From the NCBI GenBank assembly GCA_023079485.1, contig CM041084.1, positions 62,963,709-63,027,708 of the forward strand: DNA of 64,000 bases. The letters run 5' to 3'. Positions within the stretch are counted from its first letter, which is position 1. The number at the start of each line of letters is the position of its first letter. This document shows positions 24,101-34,233 of this stretch, one piece after another. Made by a program: the position numbers and the translations under genes. The notes below the pieces were generated by a model that searched no databases, had not been told where the DNA came from, and was given only the letters and a program-made list of their open reading frames with translations. This DNA is from Archilochus colubris (taxonomy: Eukaryota > Chordata > Aves > Apodiformes > Trochilidae).

Positions 24101-27100
24101 TCTTAACCCATCACTTATGGAAATAGCACTTATCACATTTGGTTTCTACATGGATCATGAAAAAAGACCAGCTAAAGAGCAACATGTTTTCTCCAAATGT
24201 TACGCACTTGCAAAACTAGCAACCTGAGGAAAAGAAATGCAGAACCCCGAACAACAAGGCTATTGGAAAAGGAAACTCAGTTCAAATCATGGATCCTAAT
24301 TTCTAACTCAGGCTTCCTATACAGGCTGCACAGAGCCTGCGCTTTGCCTCGGCCATCAATGCTGCCTCAGGTATATGGCATCTCCCCACAGTCTGACAAC
24401 TCTGAAATTAAATTTGAAATGCACAACATCAGCTGTTTGGGCAGTATCTTCTAGAGTTGCTCAAATCACCACGAAAACTGTTTTCATACCACCAACCAGA
24501 AAGACGGTGTTTTCAGAAGGGATCAATTTCACTGCCACACTAAATAGAGCCCAGCTCACCAGCACTTCTCATCTTTCCAATTCAGTCTTCTCTGCCAAAC
24601 ACAAAGGGAACTCTAGCATTTATATGCAATATATGTGCCAATAAATGCAGTAATATATGCAGCAGATTAAAATACTGCATTTTTGTATCCTCATAAGGCA
24701 TTTATTGGTTTATGGAGCATAATTCCACAGGGAATGCTGCAAATCTTTGTAGTCTGGATTTGACTCTCTGACGTATGTAACAGATGTGTAAAGTAGCATA
24801 TAACCAGATGCCTCTCCAGTAAACACACTGCTAGAGACTGAAAAGCCCTAGAAATGTGGTGTCCAAGGCCAAAGGAGAAGGGGGAGAATAAGAAGAGAGT
24901 CCCGTATCTAACAAGGAAAGAAAAGTTCAGGCTTTATGAATTTCTTGTCTACAGTGCTGCAATTTTTCATGTCTGTAATTCAGCTATGGTGTCATGAGAG
25001 AGGGATTTTTAGGAGGTGGGGACTCCAGCCACTGTGGCCTGGTTTTCTCCATGCCAGGCTGATAACTGTGTTCCTTGGTGTCTGTGAAACTTCAAGGTCC
25101 TACTTCCAAAGCCTCCCCGCATCACTACAGAGACCTTCATCCGGAGGAGAAGACTAACTCCTTAGAAGAAAAACTCCTTGGGCAAAAACCATATGGCTGT
25201 GTAAGGGTAATCACTACAGAGGCCCCTCTCCACTCCCTCATTTAGTATGTCCTGGCCATAGAGGCGTGGAGAAAATGGCTTTCACAGGAACCCTCCTAAG
25301 GGAGAGGAGAAGAGTGGGTAAGAAAAAGCCAAGAACTAGTTTAAAAGCCGCAGTTTAAAACTTCCGGCTACTCCCACTTTATGGAATAAGTTAAAACCAC
25401 TCACTACTAGAAACTATGTGAACCACTGACTTCAAATCTGGATCCTGCCTTTTGCAAAGCTGCTGGTGGGCTTGGATCTAAGGTTTTGGTTTAATCTCTT
25501 ACCTGCTTCATACTGAAATGACTTACATGTCTTCTATAGCCTCACAGTGAGGAAGCACAGTATTGGCATGGTTCATATTTACATCACTCTTTGGAAAGCC
25601 GACGCACATGGTTTAAGGAAAGTGTTGGAAATATGACAGCTTTTGAATATTTTGCCTTATGTGGTTTCTACCCAGCATAGTGGCTGCGTAAGCTTCGCAC
25701 ATTTTCACGTGGCTTGCTAAGCAGTGCAAGTCCCAGGTAATGGCCACGAGAGCTGAGCATAATGGGCACCCTGGCAGCAGCACGGGCACTGCCACATCCC
25801 ACCAAAACGGTGCCTTGGGCTGTGCCACCTCACTCACCCATCTCCCACAGCAAAGGTCTCCATTCCCTGTTCCCACCACCTCCCTCTTTACAAATGCTCA
25901 CACACAAAGAAGCAAATGAACAATTCCATTATGTGCCTGGTGCCCATGTACTCTCCTTCTGATTCTCAGTAAAGGCACCCCATTGAAAAGACCCATATGG
26001 GCAAGAAGACAAAAATATCTTAAGCAAACCTGCAGCAAGCATACATTATCAAAGCTTCATTTCCACTTAACACAAGTTGCTTTGGGAACTAATGCAGCTC
26101 ACTTGAGGGGAAAACACAAACAAACAAACAAGTTCTTTTTCCATTAGCTAGAGAGAAGAAAGAAAAAAAAGGAAAAAAAAATCAAACTGGTGCCATCTTT
26201 GTTGGAGACCTCCACTAAACTCATGGGTTAAGAGAGCTGCAAAAGTATGGATGGGGGGACAATTTTGACTGATCAATGCCATCTGAATAGGGCACACTGA
26301 CAGCTGAAAGAAGAGCAGAGAAAAGTCAAAATACAACAGGCATGTGTTAAATCTGGATAGGCTCAGTCCCCTGTGTTCACTCACAATGACAAACACACGG
26401 CAGGAGAAAGTCAGTCCCTCCACCAGGTCAGCTCAGCATTCATGTAACTCCCTGGCACACACCACAGAACCTTCTCCGGGCACACAAAAGTAGGCATTAT
26501 TTTTTCACATGCTGAAAAAATAACCAAGAAAAGGCAAGAGTAGCAGTACAGTTTAATATATCTTAAAATGTGTCTTTTCCCCCCAAAGAGCTTCCCTTCA
26601 TTTAATACTCTGCCAGTGAGCTCTTGCACTCCCTGATAAAAGGAAACTAAACAAAAATTCAAACTATTTTGTCTCGGCAAGAGAGAGCTGATGGAATAGT
26701 TGTGAAGGCCACACAGATGCTACAAAGATACCCTTCCCCTGAACTTCAGTGTGCACTTCCTCAGAGAGCAACAAGAAGGCAGCTGTGAAAGGAAAATTAT
26801 GCATGTTATCCTGGTCTGATGTCAACAAAAAAAAAGACAGGAATAAAAGTATTTTGCTTTGTGCTCTCAGAGCTAAGCAGGAGTGCTTGCTACCATGAGA
26901 ATGGGATAGAGAAAAAGTAAAGGTGGTCTGAGAGCTGCCACATGTGGATCACTGGGGTGCACTTCTCCTTCCCCCACTGGTTTGGCCAGGACTGTCACCC
27001 TATGCCTGCAACAGAGCACACTCCAGAGAGAAAGGCACTTCTCCACCTGAGCTACAGGGATGGGGAGGAGAAGGTATGGTAAGAACCAAAGCCCCTAAGG

Positions 27101-28279
27101 GCTCTACAGCAACAGTTTCAAACAGCTTTGCATTAATACCTCATTTCACAGCTATGAAAAATTGACTCAGGCTTGTACTGAGAGTCTTCTACTCCTGTTT
27201 GGGCTTACAGTGCTCAGTGCAAAACCTGCACACAAAAAGGAGTTTACTACACTGATTTGCGCAAGTTTCAAACTTTTTGAATAAATCAGTACAAAAGCCA
27301 ACGGGAATATTACAATTTCCTTAGCAATGGTCTGGTCTACTGACCAGAAAGGAAATATCTAGCTCCCTGCAGCGAGCCTGTTGATTTCAAAAGAAACATA
27401 CTAGCTCTGTTCCTACAAAGCAAACACAGAGCAGTCACCAGAGGCCAGATATGCTCTCCTCTGGTCTGAAACCTGGTAAGCAAAAAATGTCTGCAAATGC
27501 CACCAGGCAAGGGATTTTGATATTCTACATCTGTGGGATTATATGCCCTGATTCTTCCATGTTATCTGGGTATTTTGAATTCGGTAGGTTTCTTAAAGTA
27601 ATTTTGTCTCTTTCAGAACACTTGTGGGACAGAACAGAATAAATAGCTTGAAACTTTTATTTAAGAAAGAGGCTGATAGATTTTGGTTTTCTTATATGCA
27701 GCATTTTCAGTAGTTAAGAATTTTACAACTGTAACATTTTCTCTTTGCCAGACAAAAAAGACAGGCCATTCTTTTCTAATGAGAAACGAAAACTAAAAAA
27801 TGAAGGCTAGAGGGAAAAGGTGAGCTTTTCCCTGGAACTCAAGCTTGCCTTTATTAAAAATTTCTTAGGGCAGGAGAACACAATTCAGCCTCAGTCAAGG
27901 AACTCTTAGGTCGGCTGCTATTCAAATATCCAAGTGCAACTTGCAACTCTAGTTATGAAAGGCAGCATTATTTTCCTTACACTTTTAACTCTACTTGTTC
28001 AAAGACACACTGATGAAGCAATTAAGGAAGACATATTATTAAAGCTGGAGTAGAATTTACAGGCTCTATTAAGAAGTTTGGTATCTCACTGAGGTGTTTA
28101 AACATGAGAACTATGTATTTAATACAAAAACATCAGTTAAGAATGCTGCAAAATCAGATTACTCATGACATTATCAACAACAGTAAGAGAATTGTGTGTG
28201 CACTTTCCTGGCTGTGCCTTGCATGTTCTTCAATGGTGTTCTTCTGCAGAGTTTCCAGATGATATAGATTCCAAACTTG
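21111..28279. other. Gene-free stretch with microsatellites
   Basis: No gene is seen. A CAAA array lies at 21,701-21,720, a shorter one at 22,428-22,444 and another at 26,111-26,131. T18 lies at 21,873-21,890, and a weak MIR-like CTCATTTCACAG plus TTGACTCAGG word pair near 27,140-27,170. The longest open frame is about 96 aa near 23.1-23.4 kb on the - strand. It is rich in Phe, Leu and Cys from AT-rich DNA and is probably a chance frame. Confidence 0.6.
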
Positions 28280-28400
28280 GAAACATTTAGGCACATGCCT
28301 AACTTACAGGGAGAATAGCCTCATTGATTTAAACAGGGTTTAACCCTTATAAACATTAGAATGATTCCCTGTTTGTGAGACTGGATCTCAAGGGGCCCAT
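28280..28400 (+). repeat. Ancient amniote interspersed repeat
   Basis: Blocks in order: TTTAGGCACATGCCTAACTT, a CTCATTGATTTAAACAGGG block (degenerate form of CCCATTGACTTCAATGGG), and a closing CTGGATCTCAAGGGGCCCA block. This order matches old repeats abundant in turtles, crocodilians and birds, in which GCACATGCTTAA words flank a CATTGACTTCAATG palindrome before a GGATC...GGGCC end. It is highly diverged. I infer a CR1/L3-associated 3' element but cannot name the family. Confidence 0.5.
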
Positions 28401-30584
28401 TTTCAAAAAGATGAGTGCATTACTTATTTTTACTGCTGTTTCTGTGTTTGCCATTAAAGTTCTCTCCCTTCCATCTATTTTTACAGCCTTCAATACAAAC
28501 ATCATGACACTCTGATGTAAATAATGATTTATTTAATTACGAACTAACTGTAACTTATGACAAGATCCTCCAAATCACTTACCTCAAACCATATGAGCGT
28601 TTCAAGATGCAATAGTAAATCTTCTTTTTTCTCCCTCTCTCACAGGAGATGTTGCAGCCTTTTTTTTCTGGTGTTTTGCATTAAAACTCTTTCCCTGTGC
28701 TCCAAGATCTTAAACAAAAATAAAAAAAGAAACACTCAGAATGAAAATGTCATTTCAAGTGATTGGTGTGTAGCTCAGGGGAAATACCTGACCTTTCTCC
28801 AAAGTATATTTCATTATCTAAAGCAAGTGCGGTAACTTCCCCCAGCAGAAACAACATGAATGCTCTTCTGTGGGTTGTATTTTAAAAAAATAAAAAAGAA
28901 AAATCAAAACCCCACTATTTCAGGCCACTCAAAACCATTTTTTAAATCTGCAAAGTAGTACACTACAAAGCACAAAATACACTTAAAGCACAATCCAGTG
29001 GATACCAGACGCCACAAAATTATGAAAGTGAAAAATGAAGAAAGTCCAGAGATACAAATCAGAAAAAAAATCATTATGTAAAGTATCAAATTGTTACAGG
29101 AGAGAGCAATGATCGGTTTTATTGCTACTACTGCTACTGTTATTACCACTAATAATACACATGGAGCCAACTCCCTAAATCTTCACTGGGTTACTGTAGT
29201 ATTTCTGTAGTAGCAGCATGGGGGAAGTAGTAGCTGTGCTGGAGAAGCAATGCAGAGTTAGCAGTACAAAACCCAGCCCAGCTGACGAGAGAGGAAGGAA
29301 GGGAGGAGGAGCAATGGAGCAAAAGAGTAAGAGAAACTGGCAGGTCACTAACACAATCAATTTTGGCATTCTCCACCATCACCAAAAAAAGGGCTGAAGG
29401 GTTTTGAAATGTCAGTGAGTGCTGCTACCAGAACACTTTCTCACCGACCCCCATTTCAATCTCCTCCCTCTCCCATACCTGCAGCAAGGCAGGCCAGGAG
29501 CCAGCTGGGTACGTAAGCCTCCAAACCAAGCTCTGTCAGCAGGAAAATCCCCTAGCCACGAGAAGCAAACGCTGCCAGCCAGTGCAGAGTTCACTTTCCC
29601 TCTGAGAGCATGGCCTTGCATTTGCATGGCCCCTCTGGATTAAAGACATCCCAGTTATTTCTCTATAAACAACTTTTAGAACTGGTGACTATGTTCATTC
29701 TTGCTCTGCAAAAAGCCTGGAAGACAAATCATTCCCAAGGCTACACCTGTGACAATCCTCACTGACAAACCTTTACAACACAAAAAGAGGAGGATTTGAC
29801 CTTGCGTGCATCTTGGTCAGACCAGCTTTGGTTCTCTTGCTCAGTTAGGACAGACAGACAGCTCTAAATATTTTCCATTGCTTTTAAATAAGAAATAGAG
29901 ACATTATTCAAAGCCTTCTGTGCCTGAATGTACTTCAGAAAACACAACTTTTCCAAAAGCAGCAAGAAATTCAAAAAGGACAGCTTTCCACATCGCAGTT
30001 TATTCCCACACACACCCCCAGAGAAAACGACCCGAAACTCAAAGACCAACACACAAGTTGAGGGGGAAAGCCAGCTTCCCTTGATGCCTGCACAGAGGCT
30101 GCACCTACATTACCACTCCTCGAAGCTGCTTACAGAATGAACAAATTCAATATACTCTGTCTAAATTGCCCTGCTCCTCCCACTCCACCGTGCTTCTCAC
30201 TCATGTGGTGTTGCTGCTTGCTCCAAGGAACCTGCTCGCTCCCTCAACATGAGTAAAGGTTGCAACAGTCAGGCCTACAGACTTGCAGAAAGAACACAAA
30301 GCCCTCTAAAGATGTGACACAAATCCAGAGAAAGCTGGAAGTTCAAAGTGAAATAAGGACACTCTGTCCATGACTCATGCCACCTAGATACCATTCTTAA
30401 TTTAAGAAAAAGTGTTAAAGAGATTATTTAAGAGTGTCACACTGGATCAACTAGGTTCCGTCTCTCATTTATTCCCCCGACTAAAATATAAGGTGGCCAG
30501 GGATTCTATCTTAAGATCAAAATCAGCATAAACCCCACCTGTTCTCATATACATAGTTATAATTTTAATGCTCTGTTTAAAGAG
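28401..30584. other. Gene-free stretch
   Basis: No gene or well-supported mobile element is visible. A short triplet-like TACTACTGC patch lies near 29,127-29,160. A somewhat GC-richer segment at about 29,410-29,640 has overlapping frames on both strands of about 70-75 aa without a recognised domain. Confidence 0.6.
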
Positions 30585-30880
30585 AGGTCAGTCTCTTTTC
30601 CCTGGCAACTCCCAGCAAGACAAGAGGGCACAGTCTTTTGTTGTGCTGGGGGAGGTTTAGGTTGGATATTAGAAAGAATTTCTTTACGGAGAGGGTGATC
30701 AGACATTGGAATGGGCTGCCCAGGGAAGTAGTGGATTCTCCATCCCTGGAGATATTTAAAAAGAGACTGGATGTGGCACTCAGTGCCATGGTCTAGCAAC
30801 CCCAACGGTGGTTCAAGGGTTGGACTTGATGATCTCTGAGGTCCCTTCCAACCCAGCCAATTCTATGATTCTATGACTCT
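30585..30880 (+). mobile_element. CR1 LINE, 5'-truncated 3' end
   Basis: This is a 3' end of a chicken-repeat-1 type LINE in sense orientation. Diagnostic blocks in order are GGTTTAGGTTGGATATTAG, an AATGGGCTGCCCAGGGAAG block, a CTGGATGTGGCACTCAGTGC block, GGGTTGGACTTGATGATCTC, GGTCCCTTCCAACC and the repeat tail ATTCTATGATTCTATGA. CR1 copies are almost always 5'-truncated and end in this short tandem tail rather than poly-A, as here. There is no coding capacity. It shares long stretches with the - strand copy at 43.6 kb, so the two are probably of the same or a close subfamily. Confidence 0.95.
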
Positions 30881-30959
30881 CAACTATTCTCCAGGCTTTT
30901 TGCATGACCTATGCACAAATCCTATGTGACTTCCTGAAAGGCTGAAAGCTCTGAATGAC

Positions 30960-31055
30960 ACTTGATCACTTGGGCACCTACTGTACATTGTCACTTAACC
31001 CATATTTTCCTGTGCCTCAGTTTCCCCGTCCTCTACAAGAGTATTCCCCATGTCA
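30960..31055 (-). repeat. MIR/L2-type tail, antisense
   Basis: On the + strand the words TCACTTAACCC, TGTGCCTCAGTTTCCCC and CCTCTACAAGA follow one another as in an inverted MIR/L2 3' tail (TCACTTAACCTCTCTGTGCC TCAGTTTCCCCATCTGTAAAA). The TGTGCCTCAGTTTCCCC word is especially characteristic. The element lies about 80 bp beyond the tail of the CR1 copy. Old and partial. Confidence 0.55.
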
Positions 31056-33439
31056 GATGTGAGGGACGCAACACCCTTGCTGATTTAGTGCACAACTGGT
31101 AATGCGGACAAAGTTACATATCTCTGATCTCATGTGAGGCTGAAACATCACAGAAAAAGACCCTGTAAACCAAAATAAGGAACGAGTCATCGGCATGTGC
31201 CTCAATCTGTGTTGCTGGGTAGTCATTTCACTAGTACAACTCCCCTCTCCCGAGTGCTCCCAGCAAATGTGGGGGAGACTGAATGGATTCACTGTAGTCA
31301 CACAACAGCTTTACAGCTGCTGAAAAGGGCCTATTGTAGCCCTGCATTTTACTATCTTGAGCAGCATACATTAATTTGCTGTACAGCTTCCATTACCCAT
31401 CTGATCCTGACAGAAACAGGAGCAGCAAACCAAGGTTTGACAAGTGAAAAGAGATTTAGATGTGAGGGAGGAAATGTTTTTGTTTCCTAAAAAAAGGGTA
31501 ACGATCTATACAGCAGAGAACGGGACAGTAAAAATTTCATGTAGCAAAAATGCTTCAAACTGGTCCTGCCCCCCCTCCTGTTTGTTTGGTTTTTTTACTA
31601 TATCATTATACTGTTAGCCAAATTTCACAATCAGAAAGGAGCAGCAAGCCTGCCATGTGTATGTCTGCTCTCCCTGCAATTACTGTCCACTCGTGGCCTG
31701 CACCACCTCCCTGCATTTATGGTATTTGCTTAGTAATCTGAATGGTATCAGAAACAACTGTGAACTCTTAATACAGACCTACTTGGTCACATATACAAAG
31801 CCTCACGCAACAGTCAGATATGCTGCACTTTTAAAAAATAGATGTAAGTAGATCTGACAGCCCATTCCTAAATGTCTAGATTTTTCTCGGTAGTGTCTCA
31901 GGCTCAAGTCAGGGAGGAAGGACAGCCCTGAAGCACATTCCTCCCAGCATTCAACTACTCCACTCTCCCCCTTCTGGAGAAATGAATGCAGCTTCAAACA
32001 AATTAAAGGAGTATTTTGTCAGCTCCTTCATTCTTCCACGCAATAAATGAGGTGGTACTTGGCTCCTCTGGCCTCCAGCAGAGCAGAATGAAGGCTAACT
32101 CTGAAGCACAAATCCCCTCTTCCTTCTCCCACACACTCTTGTGTTAACTCTGCCAGATGCAAAGAAGGCAAATACAGACAGGGTCCTCTGAAAACAGCAG
32201 CACATCACACCTGCAGCATGGTTTATTGCTAATCCTCAAGAATTAAATGATGGCTGATTAGCACACATCTTCCCAAACAGCAGTTCTTCCCCAAAAACTA
32301 CAAAACTGGAAAAAATTTCAGGGTCTTTTTCTCTGCCTTCCATCTTCAGCGCACAACCAAGTGCCTCACTGGTCTGCTCTCAGAAGGCAGAAGTATTTTG
32401 CTTTCCAACAAAAGCTGAGACAGAGAACAGACCTTGCTTTGACAGCCTCAAACCCTAAGGAAACATCAAACATCACTAGAGTAGCTGCCTGATAAAATAC
32501 CAGCAGTGGGACCACTCTTTTCCCTCAGCCTTCCTTCATTTTGCAATGATGCCTCTCTCAAAAGGCCTATGCAGCTGAGCAGACTGAGCTGATTTTCCAT
32601 TCTAGTTATCTTGTATACTCACTATGTTAACATGACTTGACTCTGATGGAAACTGGTGAAAAACCATGGCCCTGGAAACAAAGATCAAGTAACAAAAGAA
32701 AGTAAACCCAAGGACAAACTATAGAGAAATACTTGGATTGTATTTTTGGATTTCTGGAGCTAGGGCTGCCAGCCTCCACTCCCTGCCCTGTGCCTGTTCA
32801 TCATTAAAAGGTGACGCAGAGCCATGCTCCCCCACTTACCCAGAGGGGTGCTGGGCTGTACAACTTTCCAAGTTCTCATCACCCCAGGCTCACGTGGCAA
32901 GGCACTGGTCTTCGACCCTCCCTGGCATCCTCTGAGGTGCCTCCTTGTCCTAGCACCTGAGCACAGCATAAAGGCCTAACATGTCAGCAGCCAAGTCCTG
33001 TGGCAGGAGACCCTGCCATACCACTGCTTGCTCTCACCAAAGTGCAACCTTCATCAGCTCCTAGCTTCTGAAAACGAAGAGTGGCAATTGATGAAAGATC
33101 CAAATAACATCCACCCAACTCCCTTGCTGACCAAGCTGGTCTGGGCCTCTTGTAAAGCTTCCATGTTTTGCCTATGAAAAATGAGAATGTATGTCTCTGG
33201 TAAAGTCTGCTTTCTCGTTTGGAAAGAGATGTTAAGAAAATGAACATGTGGCATGTTTTGTAATGAATAGATACATTCTGGGTTCTTCATAAGAAGCACT
33301 ATAGAAAAAAGAAGACATTTCATTGTCTTTGGGACAGATTAGTCTGGAATTTTTTCCAATTACTTTCTACTTTACTTAGTTAACCAGCCTTCCAGCTATA
33401 TGAGGAATCAAGGGTTTGAGATGTAGTTGTTTGCTGCTA
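31056..33439. other. Gene-free stretch
   Basis: No gene is recognisable. The DNA looks unique. Overlapping short frames (up to about 97 aa at 31.2-31.5 kb on +) have no domain. The segment at 32.75-33.1 kb is somewhat GC-richer, but neither strand shows a coherent coding pattern. Confidence 0.6.
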
Positions 33440-33444
33440 CATAT
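33440..33444 (+). repeat. Target-site duplication, left copy
   Basis: The 5-base word CATAT immediately precedes the TG of the LTR and is repeated immediately after its terminal CA at 34,229-34,233. A 5-bp duplication is the size expected for the avian ERVL-type family. Confidence 0.85.
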
Positions 33445-33527
33445 TGTCCTGGTTTGGACCAGGATAAAGGTGATTTTCTGTCTTGTACTTTTTCTTTCAG
33501 CTTGGTCTCTTGTAAGGAGCTGCACTT

Positions 33528-33570
33528 GCTAACAGCAAGTTTCTAGCTAAGGAGCTAACAGCAAGTTTCT
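33528..33570 (+). repeat. 26-bp tandem duplication inside LTR
   Basis: The 17-base word GCTAACAGCAAGTTTCT occurs at 33,528-33,544 and again at 33,554-33,570, with a spacing of 26 bp, near the start of U3. Tandem duplications in U3 often involve enhancer-type sites in retroviral LTRs. Whether this one is shared by the subfamily or private to this copy is not visible here. Confidence 0.85.
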
Positions 33571-33767
33571 CAGTGTCTGCTTCTAGGACTGATAACACTT
33601 GATGTTTATAGTTCCAGCCAGAGACTGGTATGCAAGGCCAAGGACACTGCTCAGCTCTGCATGAAAACATTTTACCGTCCAGGAGTAAGAGGTCCCACCT
33701 GAGCCCTCCTTTAGGGAGGAACGACAAGATAGATGCCAGAATTGACCAAACAGAGTATTCCATCCCA

Positions 33768-33789
33768 TATACGTCACACTCAGTATAAA
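33768..33789 (+). promoter_or_regulatory. LTR promoter core: CRE-like site and TATA box
   Basis: A TACGTCAC motif, resembling half of a cAMP-response element, lies at about 33,770-33,777. It is followed by TATAAA at 33,784-33,789. This tight order is typical of the U3 promoter in the avian ERVL LTR type. Transcription would be expected to start roughly 25-30 bp downstream. The CRE is degenerate compared with the palindromic TGACGTCA form, so activity is uncertain. Confidence 0.7.
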
Positions 33790-34089
33790 TTTGAGGCATC
33801 ACTGGGCCGAGCCAGATCTTTTCCTGCTTCCCTTCCTTCCCGGCATCCTGGAAGGATCCTGTCTGTTCTCTGCCTGTGGTCCTGATCCGTGCCAGCCCAT
33901 ATCTGTGTGTTCCTGCCTCCGGTTCCCGACTGCTGCCGACTCCAGGAGTCCAGCCTGGACTTTCCCAGGGCTGCCCTCAGCCTCGGTGGTGACGTGAGAG
34001 TTATTGGGGGAAGGGGGGAGGAATGTGGTTTCTATTTTCCTGTATATTTGTATATATTTAGTAATTTTCCTATTTACCATTACTGTTTC

Positions 34090-34095
34090 ATTAAA
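34090..34095 (+). terminator. LTR polyadenylation signal
   Basis: ATTAAA, a common variant hexamer, lies about 300 bp downstream of the TATA box and is followed by a TG/T-rich stretch (GTTGTGTAGTTTAGTTT), as expected for a downstream element. Together with the TATA box it would define an R region of the usual order of size. Confidence 0.65.
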
Positions 34096-34138
34096 GTTGT
34101 GTAGTTTAGTTTCCAACCATAAGTCTCTCTCCCTTATT

Positions 34139-34166
34139 CTCTCTCCTTTCTCTATCAAGGAGAGAG
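34139..34166 (+). repeat. CT/GA hairpin in LTR U5
   Basis: CTCTCTCCTT at 34,139-34,148 and AAGGAGAGAG at 34,157-34,166 are perfect reverse complements with an 8-base loop, in a longer CT-then-GA simple segment close to the LTR end. It could fold as a hairpin in RNA. A simple-repeat origin is equally possible. Confidence 0.6.
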
Positions 34167-34228
34167 AGAGATTAATAGAGAGCGTCTGTTATTCGGTTTA
34201 ATCGCCGGGCCAGTGTTAAACCGTGACA

Positions 34229-34233
34229 CATAT
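34229..34233 (+). repeat. Target-site duplication, right copy
   Basis: CATAT directly after the terminal CA of the LTR, identical to the left copy. It supports the exact element boundaries. Confidence 0.85.

Larger units (their letters stand above)
33445..34228 (+). mobile_element. Solo LTR, avian ERVL-type endogenous retrovirus
   Basis: This is a 784-bp element that begins TGTCCTGGTTTGG, ends GTTAAACCGTGACA and is bracketed by the 5-bp duplication CATAT. The ends and the internal order match the widespread avian ERVL LTR type: a GACCAAA...TATTCCAT...CCATAT block, an ACGTCA element, a TATA box, a GC-richer leader, an ATTAAA polyadenylation signal, a CT/GA-rich U5 and a terminal TTAAACC...GACA. 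No internal retroviral genes flank it, so recombination between the two LTRs of a provirus has left a solo copy. Open frames across it are fortuitous. The clean duplication and intact ends suggest a moderately young insertion. The exact subfamily name cannot be given without a repeat library. Confidence 0.93.

Noticed and set aside
28761..28845. A possible tRNA: TAGCTCAGGGG matches an A-box at about 28,771.
   Set aside because: No B-box (GGTTCGAATC-like) follows at the right distance, and no cloverleaf can be drawn. Chance match or an unrecognisable tRNA-derived remnant.
33799..34158. 119-aa - open frame and overlapping + frames.
   Set aside because: They lie wholly inside the solo LTR and run through its polyadenylation signal and U5. 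They are not retroviral or host genes.
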